Positions 1 to 5,091 of a stretch of DNA of 5,091 bases are shown one piece after another. Below the pieces are notes generated by a model, which worked only from the letters and a program-made list of their open reading frames with translations, ran no database searches and was not told the DNA's origin. Each line of letters opens with the position of its first letter. Positions within the stretch are counted from its first letter, which is position 1. The position numbers were made by a program, and so were the translations under genes. Source of the stretch: Campylobacterota bacterium (GTDB lineage: Bacteria > Campylobacterota > Campylobacteria > Campylobacterales > Sulfurovaceae). The stretch lies in NCBI GenBank assembly GCA_011330645.1, contig DRQB01000033.1, positions 1 through 5,091 of the forward strand, in the 5' to 3' direction.

Positions 1-224
1 ATGATTGGTTCTTAACAGAATATTACTGGCATTGAAGTAATGATAGTGACGGATATATGGTCTGGAAAATCAATGGCAAGATTGTTGGTGAAAATCATGG
101 ACCTACAACACGAAATAATAATCCTATAGATTTCATCTTGTTTACACAGCTTTATGGAAATGTCACCCCAAAATACCAATGGATAGATGACATAGAAATA
201 TGGGATGGTTTGCCACCGAAATAA
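1..224 (+). pseudogene. 3' end of a polysaccharide-lyase/jelly-roll-like protein, interrupted by an in-frame stop
   Basis: The frame read from base 3 gives DWFLTEYYWH, then TGA at 33-35, then 62 open codons beginning SNDSDGYMVWKINGKIV and closing IEIWDGLPPK before TAA at 222-224. The pattern W-x3-E-Y-Y, then N-x-x-D-G, then W-x-I-N-G, and a closing Y-x-W-I-D-D-I-E-I-W resembles the C-terminal beta-strands of concanavalin-like (jelly-roll) polysaccharide lyases, where a W..E.Y strand, a DG turn and a WxxG strand occur in that order. The pattern keeps its register across the TGA, so I read this as one domain broken by a nonsense change, not two genes. The other two forward frames are closed early, at 13-15 and 37-39, so a frameshift explains it less well. 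An ATG at 57-59 could begin a short residual product, but I see no good ribosome site before it. The 5' part lies outside the window. The family call rests on eye-matched pattern only; the interruption itself is certain. Confidence 0.5.
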
Positions 225-226
225 GA

Positions 227-232
227 TATAAT
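227..232 (+). promoter_or_regulatory. -10 box (TATAAT) for the RluA-family gene
   Basis: A perfect TATAAT lies two bases after the TAA that ends the upstream frame. Transcription would start near 239, giving a leader of roughly 25 bases before the ATG at 265. No convincing TTGACA-like -35 is present at the usual distance, as is typical of Campylobacterota sigma-70 promoters. The same TATAATAC follows the stop codon of the next gene. Confidence 0.6.
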
Positions 233-264
233 ACTGTTATTATACACACAAGGTACTACAACAG

Positions 265-1140
265 ATGGCACAACAATACAAAGTCACCACACGAAGCAAA
301 CTCTTAGCATTTTTATTTGAAACACTCTCTACCAATGAAGGCTGGTCTAAAAAAACAGTGAAACAGCGTCTGCAAAGCTCTTCTATTTTTGTAAATGGTC
401 AAGTGCAGACTAAACATGATTTCATCGTGGACAATGGAGATGTGGTACAGGTAGGTGTGGCACAGCGTACTGGACACCATACCAACACACAAGCCCAAAA
501 ACTAGAGATTATCCACCAAGACAAAGACCTCATAGCCATCAACAAACCTGCTGGATTACTCTCTGTAGGTACAACAAAAGAGAACAAAAATCATGCCCTA
601 GCCCTACTTCGTACCCAACTAAGCCGTGGCAAAAAGGCAGATGCTGTCAAACTCTGGCCTGTACATAGGCTAGACCGTGACACCTCAGGCATCTTACTCT
701 TTGCTACATCTAAAGAGCTAAGAGAGGCTGTTATGGACAAATGGGCGACAACAGAGAAAACCTATCTAGCAGTAGTGGAAGGGACACCTAAAGTAGACGC
801 AGACACCATCACTGAGCCACTCAGACTTGATGAAAAAGAGTATCGTATGCATGTAGGCAAACACAAAGATGCCAAATCTGCCATTACATACTACAAAACA
901 GTAGAGTCAAATGAGACACGTTCTCTACTAGAGGTTCGCATAGAAACGGGCAGACAACACCAAATACGTGCCCACATGGCACACATAGGTAACGCTGTTG
1001 TAGGTGATGAGCGTTATGGTAAAAAAGGTGGACGCATGGGACTACACGCCATGAGACTAAAGTTTGACCATCCGGTGAGTCACAAACAAGTGCTTTTAGA
1101 GGTAGATGCGCCTGTAGATTTTTATGCTTTGTTAAAATAA
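265..1140 (+). CDS. RluA-family RNA pseudouridine synthase with S4 domain
   Basis: This 291-residue cytoplasmic enzyme should convert specific uridines in rRNA or tRNA to pseudouridine. An S4 RNA-binding domain occupies about residues 9-64, with the typical FVNGQV turn and the closing DNGDVVQVG. The catalytic domain follows from about residue 82: the strand IIHQDKDLIAINKPAGLLSV, then the family signature HRLDRDTSG with catalytic Asp137, and GRQHQIRAH at 229-237. The end is intact, with GLHAMRLKFDHP at 259-270. S4 plus RluA architecture is that of the RluC/RluD group, which modifies 23S rRNA; at 291 residues it is a little shorter than those E. coli enzymes (about 320). The target uridine cannot be told from sequence. 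The start at 265 is preceded by AAGG at 250-253, with a somewhat long 11-base spacer, and the S4 domain begins soon after it. The next gene starts 34 bases downstream behind its own -10 box, so the two may be transcribed both together and separately. Confidence 0.93.
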   Translation: MAQQYKVTTRSKLLAFLFETLSTNEGWSKKTVKQRLQSSSIFVNGQVQTKHDFIVDNGDVVQVGVAQRTGHHTNTQAQKLEIIHQDKDLIAINKPAGLLSVGTTKENKNHALALLRTQLSRGKKADAVKLWPVHRLDRDTSGILLFATSKELREAVMDKWATTEKTYLAVVEGTPKVDADTITEPLRLDEKEYRMHVGKHKDAKSAITYYKTVESNETRSLLEVRIETGRQHQIRAHMAHIGNAVVGDERYGKKGGRMGLHAMRLKFDHPVSHKQVLLEVDAPVDFYALLK

Positions 1141-1142
1141 GC

Positions 1143-1148
1143 TATAAT
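1143..1148 (+). promoter_or_regulatory. -10 box (TATAAT) for the DEAD-box helicase gene
   Basis: A perfect TATAAT starts two bases after the TAA (1138-1140) of the pseudouridine synthase gene. The predicted transcript start is near 1155, giving a leader of about 20 bases that contains AAAGGA at 1163-1168. Stop codon and box together read TAAGCTATAATAC, matching 12 of 13 bases of the equivalent arrangement at 222-234. Confidence 0.6.
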
Positions 1149-1162
1149 ACGCATAATAGAGC

Positions 1163-1168
1163 AAAGGA
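1163..1168 (+). promoter_or_regulatory. Ribosome binding site (AAAGGA) that points to an ATC start
   Basis: AAAGGA is followed by exactly six bases (TACACC) and then ATC at 1175, a normal Shine-Dalgarno spacing. It lies 114 bases from the first in-frame ATG (1283), far too distant to serve that codon. It therefore decides the helicase start in favour of 1175. Confidence 0.65.
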
Positions 1169-1174
1169 TACACC

Positions 1175-2452
1175 ATCAAAGCATTTGAAAAATTCAATTT
1201 ACATCCACATATATTAAAAGCACTAGCGCACGAGAACTACGAAAACGCTACAGCTATACAAAACAAGACCATACCTGCTGCCATGAAAGGTGCCGATATA
1301 CTCGGTGCTTCCAAGTCTGGTACAGGGAAAACAGCAGCGTACGTGTTGCCATTGCTTAACAAACTGCAAAAAGTAGTGAAATCCGACGGCAAGGTTGTAC
1401 GTGCACTCATCATCGTGCCGACTATTGAGCTGGCAGACCAAGTTTCTCGTACTATTGTCTCTTTTTCTCGTTACATGGACATACAGACAGTTAAAGTACA
1501 AGGTGGCTCTAAAAAAAGTGAGCAAATAGCACGCATTAAACAAGGTGTGGACATCGTGGTGGCAACGCCTGGGCGTTTGCAAGACTTTATCAATGACAAA
1601 AAAATAAACCTTGAACATGTCAACACCGTGATACTCGATGAAGCGGACACTATGCTTGAACTAGGCTTTTTAGGGGAGATAAAATCTATACTCAAAAGCT
1701 GTACACAACCCAAACAAATGATGTGTTTTTCTGCAACTATCTCTCAAAACATCAAGAAGCTTTCTAAAGAGTTTTTACGTGATCCTGCCATTGTAGAAGT
1801 GAGTAACAGACGTGATGTGGTCAATGTCATTAAACACCGTGCCTACAAGGTAGATAAAAAGCGTAAAGCCGAACTTGCAGCAAAACTAGTCAAAGAGATG
1901 GGTGAAGAGCAAGCACTTATCTTTGTGAATAAAAAAGAGACTGCCGACAAACTCTTTGAGTACTTTAAAGCACAAGGTATCTGGACAACCGTGATACATG
2001 GTGACATCAAACGTGGTGGACGTGCCAAGGCACTCACACTCTTTAAATCTGGCAAATCACAAGTACTCATAGCTACAGACATCGCTGCAAGGGGTATAGA
2101 CATACCTCTGCTACCACTAGTCATAAACTATGACTTACCCGAAGAGACAGACAGCTTTACGCACCGTGTAGGTCGTACAGGACGTGCCAACCACAAAGGT
2201 GGGGTCATTACCCTACTCACTATTCACGACTATAACGCATTTTCTACCATAGAAAAACACCTTAAACTCAATGTAAAACGTGAGATTATGGATGGTTTTG
2301 AGATTACCGATAAACAGCCACGCCAAGCGAGACCTCGTAAAAAGTCTCTCTCTGAGAAAAAAGGGAAAATAGATTACGACAAAAGACGTCGTTATACCTA
2401 CGCGGCACAAAAGAAGAAAAAAGAAGGAAAAACGGGGCTAAAGAAAAAATAA
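1175..2452 (+). CDS. DEAD-box ATP-dependent RNA helicase, probable ATC start
   Basis: This 425-residue protein should use ATP to unwind or remodel RNA in ribosome assembly or mRNA turnover. Numbered from ATC 1175, it shows a Q motif (Phe7, Tyr22, AIQ 27-29), motif I SGTGKT 48-53, motif Ia PTIELA 82-87, motif Ib TPGR 131-134, motif II DEAD 155-158, motif III SAT 186-188, motif IV region ALIFVN 247-252, IHGD 274-277, motif V ATDIAARGIDIP 300-311 and motif VI HRVGRTGR 330-337. A lysine/arginine-rich tail follows from about residue 380 and probably binds RNA. The first ATG in frame (1283) would delete the Q motif. From the in-frame TAG at 1157 to 1283 there is no ATG, GTG, TTG or CTG in frame, and no ATG, GTG or TTG in any frame between 1141 and 1175. 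ATC at 1175, six bases after AAAGGA, is therefore the best start; the alternative is a base change from ATG. Motif Ia has Ile where PTRELA is usual. The subfamily (RhlE/RhlB/DbpA-like) is not resolved. Confidence 0.9.
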   Translation: MKAFEKFNLHPHILKALAHENYENATAIQNKTIPAAMKGADILGASKSGTGKTAAYVLPLLNKLQKVVKSDGKVVRALIIVPTIELADQVSRTIVSFSRYMDIQTVKVQGGSKKSEQIARIKQGVDIVVATPGRLQDFINDKKINLEHVNTVILDEADTMLELGFLGEIKSILKSCTQPKQMMCFSATISQNIKKLSKEFLRDPAIVEVSNRRDVVNVIKHRAYKVDKKRKAELAAKLVKEMGEEQALIFVNKKETADKLFEYFKAQGIWTTVIHGDIKRGGRAKALTLFKSGKSQVLIATDIAARGIDIPLLPLVINYDLPEETDSFTHRVGRTGRANHKGGVITLLTIHDYNAFSTIEKHLKLNVKREIMDGFEITDKQPRQARPRKKSLSEKKGKIDYDKRRRYTYAAQKKKKEGKTGLKKK

Positions 2453-2463
2453 TTATATTTTTT
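2444..2463. terminator. Possible weak bidirectional terminator at the tail-to-tail gene junction
   Basis: AAAAAATA (2444-2451) and TATTTTTT (2456-2463) are exact reverse complements around an ATTA loop, spanning both stop codons. Read from either side, an A-run is followed by a T-run, so transcripts from both directions would end in U-rich RNA. The stem has no G or C, so it would be much weaker than a standard intrinsic terminator. There is no spacer in which a better one could sit. Confidence 0.3.
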
Positions 2464-3193
2464 TAAACTCTGCAAAAAGTGGGTTATGGTCTGAAAGTCC
2501 ATGATCTGCTACAGCCTTAGAATCTACAAGCTCCAAACCTCTGTAAAAGATAAAATCCAACTGTTTCCCCATAAATACCTTGACTGCTGACATTTGGGAA
2601 AAAGAGACTATTTCAAGCCCTAGTTCTTCTCTTACTTCATGGAGCTTTTGCATACGCTTTTTGTTCCATGCATTGAAGTCACCTGCAACTATCATCGGCC
2701 CTTTATGTGCTTGCATTAGGGTAAGAAATCTCTCTAACTCTCTGTCGTAGCTTTGGTTTTCTCGAAAGTTGATGGCATGTACATTAAGTATAAGTAAATT
2801 GCTGCCATCTTCAAAAGGGTATGCACTTACCAAAAGACTTTTATGTGAAGCCACAAAACTCTCTTTGACTTCTGAGAGGTATGCCTGTGCATAGTTGGAT
2901 TCTATTTTACTTGCGGTAAGTACACCGTAAAATGCACCTCTTACTTCTAAGTTTGCAGCCGCATCAAAAGCGAAGCTAGAGAGGTCAAACACCTTCTCAT
3001 CCATAAAGTTTGCCTCTTGAAAAAGCATAAAATCCAACGCATCTTCATAACGAGACAAAAAAGGTGTAAAGTCAGGATGTTTAGTGTTATTTTTATAGAC
3101 ATTCCAACAAAGTAGTGAAAATTTCTCTGGTACAAAAGTACGACACGCGATGCCAGAACAGGAACGATGCTGAAGGATGGAGGGTTTGAACAT
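2453..3193 (-). CDS. Endonuclease/exonuclease/phosphatase (EEP) family protein, YafD-like
   Basis: This 246-residue protein has the full metal-dependent EEP phosphodiesterase site: Asn31 in CWNVYK, Glu60 in LFQEA, NVHAINF at 137-143, GDFNAWN at 171-177, LDFIFYRG at 212-219, and SDHNPL at 234-239 with Asp235 and His236. GDFNAWN followed by a KRM-like stretch, then LDFIFYRGL and SDHNPL, resembles what I recall of E. coli YafD (UPF0294), whose substrate is unsettled; EEP members hydrolyse phosphodiesters in DNA, RNA, nucleotides or phospholipid head groups. No signal peptide or membrane helix is evident, so it is probably cytoplasmic. Its ATG shares one base with the TAA of the upstream cardiolipin synthase gene (TAATG), and no Shine-Dalgarno sequence is seen before it, so translation is probably coupled. 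No other in-frame ATG, GTG or TTG lies between residue 1 and the first motif. Residues 1-24, with Cys12 and Cys17, are not recognised. The stop codon abuts that of the convergent helicase gene. Which phosphodiester it cuts cannot be stated. Confidence 0.88.
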   Translation of the reverse strand: MFKPSILQHRSCSGIACRTFVPEKFSLLCWNVYKNNTKHPDFTPFLSRYEDALDFMLFQEANFMDEKVFDLSSFAFDAAANLEVRGAFYGVLTASKIESNYAQAYLSEVKESFVASHKSLLVSAYPFEDGSNLLILNVHAINFRENQSYDRELERFLTLMQAHKGPMIVAGDFNAWNKKRMQKLHEVREELGLEIVSFSQMSAVKVFMGKQLDFIFYRGLELVDSKAVADHGLSDHNPLFAEFKKI

Positions 3194-4593
3194 TACAGTA
3201 ACGGAGCAAACACTTTCATAATGTTCTCCACCGCCTCTCTAAATTTACTTGGTTTCTCCATGCCTTGTGAAGCATTTTTCATTAGGTTTATCATCCATGC
3301 TTCCATGTTTTTCATAAACTCCTCTGAGTAGACAAAAGTAACCACTTCATAGTTGAGAAATAGACTACGATTGTCTAAGTTTACTGAGCCTACCATACCA
3401 CCCACACTGTCAAAGAGTATGGCTTTGGCATGCAGCATGGCACCTTCATATAGAACCACATCTACACCTATCTCATCGAGTTCTCTCATATATGGACTTC
3501 GCCCCAAGTCTGCCAAAAGGTGATCAGACTCTTTAGGGGTGATAAGCTTCACATCCACCCCCTTGTGTTGTGCAATGACAAGGGCTTGTACCATGTTGTC
3601 ATCAGGTACGAAGTATGGTGTCACTATCCAGATACGTTCTTTGGCATTATAAATAGCATTAAGCAGTGTCTCATAGAGTGCATCTTTGGGGATATCTGGA
3701 CCAGAAGGTACAACTTGGACGATGTGCGTACCTTTATAGACTTCTTTATGCTCAAAATCTTGCTTCTTGGAAACCTTAGTCGCATACTCCCAATCATTAT
3801 GAAAGATGGAGTAAAAATCATTGACCGCAGGACCATGAAGGTAGTACATCAAGTCTTCCCAACGTTTACTTCCGTCCTCTTTCCCCATATATGCATTACT
3901 CAAATTCATTCCACCACTGAGTAATCTCTCTTCATCAAAAAGGTAGATTTTGCGGTGATTTCTTAGGTTAATGTAGTTTTGAAAAGGACGCTTCAAGATA
4001 GGTACAAAAAAGGCTACTTCCCCTCCTGCATTTCTAAGTGCTTTAAAGCCTCGTTGATGAAAGTATGCACCTAATGAACCTACCAAATCTAACAGAAGCC
4101 GCACCCTTACTCCCTCTTGTGCCTTTTTAGTCAAAGCTTCTATAAGACTTTGTGTCATAGTATCAAACTGAAACACATAGGTACTCATATCTATACTGTA
4201 TTGTGCCCGTTCTATCTCCTCTAACATTTTCGTATATGCTTCTGTATTACTGGTAATAAGTACAAAATCATTGCCTCTTGTTGCAGGGGGTATACCGTTT
4301 TTCTCCAAGATACTCAATATACTATGGCTCGAGACATCCATAGTATAGTCATCATGTGAATGTGGTTGATGAAAGTCTACATAGGCTTTGGTATGTTTAG
4401 ACTCACGCTTGCGAATGCCAATGATAAAATAAAGGGGTACGGTAATAAATGGCATAAAGAAAATAGCCATCATCCACGAAATCATACTTGTAGGAGATCG
4501 TTTTTGATAAAGTATATGCCCCACCGCAGTAAATATGAGGATACCACCAATAATGATAATGACATAGGTAAATAAAAACTGTGTTACTGACAT
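3193..4593 (-). CDS. cls: Cardiolipin synthase, two-HKD phospholipase D family
   Basis: This 466-residue inner-membrane enzyme should join two phosphatidylglycerols into cardiolipin plus glycerol. Two N-terminal hydrophobic helices lie at about residues 5-28 and 36-60 and are followed by basic RKRESK, matching the ClsA layout (E. coli ClsA is about 486 residues). Two PLD domains follow. The first catalytic HxKxxxxD is HRKIYLFD at 213-220 (His213, Lys215, Asp220), with GGMN at 227-230. The second is HAKAILFD at 388-395 (His388, Lys390, Asp395), with GSVNLDNRS at 402-410. The terminus FAPLL is typical of a complete protein. AAGAGGAG (4614-4607) lies 13 bases before the ATG, longer than usual; an upstream in-frame TAG at 4599-4597 rules out extension apart from an ATT at 4596-4594. 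A -10 box sits at 4628-4623. The gene leads a two-gene unit with the EEP gene and is divergent from a patatin-like gene. The family call is firm. ClsA-type substrate use is inferred from the membrane helices. Confidence 0.93.
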   Translation of the reverse strand: MSVTQFLFTYVIIIIGGILIFTAVGHILYQKRSPTSMISWMMAIFFMPFITVPLYFIIGIRKRESKHTKAYVDFHQPHSHDDYTMDVSSHSILSILEKNGIPPATRGNDFVLITSNTEAYTKMLEEIERAQYSIDMSTYVFQFDTMTQSLIEALTKKAQEGVRVRLLLDLVGSLGAYFHQRGFKALRNAGGEVAFFVPILKRPFQNYINLRNHRKIYLFDEERLLSGGMNLSNAYMGKEDGSKRWEDLMYYLHGPAVNDFYSIFHNDWEYATKVSKKQDFEHKEVYKGTHIVQVVPSGPDIPKDALYETLLNAIYNAKERIWIVTPYFVPDDNMVQALVIAQHKGVDVKLITPKESDHLLADLGRSPYMRELDEIGVDVVLYEGAMLHAKAILFDSVGGMVGSVNLDNRSLFLNYEVVTFVYSEEFMKNMEAWMINLMKNASQGMEKPSKFREAVENIMKVFAPLL

Positions 4594-4606
4594 AATCTAA
4601 GTAAAT

Positions 4607-4614
4607 CTCCTCTT
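4607..4614 (-). promoter_or_regulatory. Ribosome binding site (AAGAGGAG) of cls, with long spacing
   Basis: Read on the minus strand, AAGAGGAG ends 13 bases before the ATG at 4593-4591. The match to the anti-Shine-Dalgarno is strong but the spacer exceeds the usual 5-9 bases. An ATT at 4596-4594 would shorten it to 10, but ATG is preferred. Confidence 0.5.
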
Positions 4615-4622
4615 GAAAATTT

Positions 4623-4628
4623 ATTATA
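4623..4628 (-). promoter_or_regulatory. -10 box (TATAAT) for the cls-EEP unit
   Basis: The minus strand reads TGATATAATAA here, with a T-rich stretch (GGTTTTTC) upstream and no clear -35. Predicted transcription starts near 4616, giving a leader of about 22 bases that includes the AGGAG site. Its mirror-image partner for the divergent gene lies at 4663-4668. Confidence 0.55.
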
Positions 4629-4662
4629 TCATATAGAAAAACCATACATTATCTTTTTAGTA

Positions 4663-4668
4663 TATAAT
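4663..4668 (+). promoter_or_regulatory. -10 box (TATAAT) of the patatin-like gene, six bases before its ATG
   Basis: A perfect TATAAT preceded by TTTTTAG sits so close to the ATG at 4675 that transcription should start at or within a base or two of the start codon. No Shine-Dalgarno-like sequence exists between box and ATG. The arrangement is that of a leaderless mRNA. Confidence 0.5.
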
Positions 4669-4674
4669 ATCTCT

Positions 4675-5091
4675 ATGATTAAAAATTTGCATACAAATAA
4701 TTTTACCTTAGTACTCTCTGGTGGTGGTGCCTTGGGCATCGCACATTTGGGTGTGATACATGACTTAGAAATACAAGCACTTCTTCCTTCTGAGCTTGTG
4801 GGGACAAGTATGGGTGGCATTATCGCTGCGTGTATGTCCATAGGGCTAAAAGAAGTAGAGATTTATGCACATATAGAGTCTTTTGCCTCTGTCTCAAAAT
4901 GGATTTCTTTTTCCTTTACTGGGAATTCCATTGTAAACAATGACCGTATAGAAGAGATATTTGAAAGTATTTTTCAGAAACGAAAGATGAAAGATACCGA
5001 CATCCCACTCAATCTTATCGCCACCAACTTACTTAACGGTGATAAAAAAGTTTTTACCGCACATGATGATGTACTCATAAAAGATGCTTTA
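4675..5091 (+). CDS. Patatin-like phospholipase, 5' part, cut by the window end
   Basis: The first 139 residues are present. Patatin-family enzymes are serine acyl hydrolases that release fatty acids from phospholipids, using a Ser-Asp dyad. The oxyanion-hole loop is SGGGALG at 15-21. The nucleophile elbow is GTSMGG at 43-48, with Ser45 as catalytic serine (G-x-S-x-G). The catalytic Asp (usually DGG or DGA) would lie beyond the window, so completeness of the active site cannot be checked. There is no signal peptide; the protein begins within about ten residues of the first beta-strand (FTLVLSGGG), typical of cytoplasmic RssA-like bacterial patatins. The ATG at 4675 is chosen because later in-frame starts would remove or crowd the GGG loop. 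No ribosome site precedes it. It is divergent from cardiolipin synthase across 81 bases, suggesting a shared membrane-lipid context. The family is firm; the substrate is inferred. Confidence 0.9.
   Translation, partial: MIKNLHTNNFTLVLSGGGALGIAHLGVIHDLEIQALLPSELVGTSMGGIIAACMSIGLKEVEIYAHIESFASVSKWISFSFTGNSIVNNDRIEEIFESIFQKRKMKDTDIPLNLIATNLLNGDKKVFTAHDDVLIKDAL

Noticed and set aside
33..35. TGA read as selenocysteine in the lyase-like frame
   Set aside because: The surrounding sequence looks like a carbohydrate-binding or lyase beta-strand, not a redox site. No convincing stem-loop was seen just after the TGA.
1283..1285. ATG 1283 as the helicase start
   Set aside because: It would remove the Q motif that is clearly encoded upstream in the same frame, and no ribosome site is near it.
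1223..1618. 131-codon open frame on the minus strand inside the helicase gene
   Set aside because: It lies opposite a well-supported DEAD-box gene with intact motifs. The translation is cysteine- and histidine-rich without a recognisable domain, and no promoter or ribosome site was noticed.
3520..3924. 134-codon open frame on the plus strand inside cls
   Set aside because: It is antisense to a complete cardiolipin synthase and its translation shows no family pattern; it is a by-product of the real gene's codon use.
4625..4635. TATATCATATA inverted repeat over the cls -10 box as an operator
   Set aside because: The arms are only five A/T pairs in very AT-rich DNA, so it is expected by chance and no regulator is indicated.
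4360..4841. Short open frames around the cls/patatin divergent region (4360-4575 plus, 4403-4645 minus, 4629-4841 minus)
   Set aside because: They overlap the cls 5' end, the promoter region or the patatin 5' end in other frames and show no domain or start signal.
1..5091. Defence system, mobile element, CRISPR or other new multi-gene system
   Set aside because: No transposase, integrase, phage gene, repeat array or tRNA-end attachment site was seen. All complete genes belong to known housekeeping families. The patatin gene has no adjacent cyclase, CD-NTase or other CBASS partner within the window.

Overview
The window looks like ordinary chromosomal DNA from a mesophilic, AT-leaning Gram-negative bacterium. 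The best guess is Campylobacterota (Sulfurovum/Sulfurimonas-like). The clues are very tight gene packing, clean TATAAT -10 boxes with T-rich upstream DNA rather than a clear TTGACA -35, and the general character of the proteins. This placement is an inference from style, not a search result. No RNA gene, CRISPR array, insertion sequence or attachment site was seen.

Layout. (1) Positions 1-224 hold the 3' end of a secreted-lyase-like, jelly-roll-type reading frame. It carries an in-frame TGA at 33-35, yet domain-like sequence continues to TAA at 222-224, so it is called a pseudogene fragment. (2) Positions 265-1140 (+) encode an RluA-family RNA pseudouridine synthase with an N-terminal S4 domain. 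(3) Positions 1175-2452 (+) encode a DEAD-box RNA helicase. Its Q motif lies upstream of the first ATG (1283), and the only start that fits is an ATC at 1175, six bases after AAAGGA. (4) Positions 4593-3193 (-) encode a two-HKD cardiolipin synthase, followed by an endonuclease/exonuclease/phosphatase (EEP) protein of the YafD type at 3193-2453 (-). The two genes overlap by one base (TAATG). (5) Positions 4675-5091 (+) hold the 5' part of a patatin-like phospholipase that runs off the window. It is transcribed divergently from the cardiolipin synthase across an 81-bp gap.

The window falls into two functional halves. The left half (pseudouridine synthase plus DEAD-box helicase) fits rRNA modification and ribosome assembly, with a separate -10 box in front of each gene. 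The right half (cardiolipin synthase, EEP phosphodiesterase, patatin) suggests membrane phospholipid synthesis and turnover. The halves meet tail to tail at 2452/2453 with no intergenic base.

No clearly new multi-gene system is visible. The points most worth a second look are the apparent AUC start of the helicase, the nonsense-interrupted lyase-like tail, the apparently leaderless patatin gene, and the cls-EEP-patatin arrangement.
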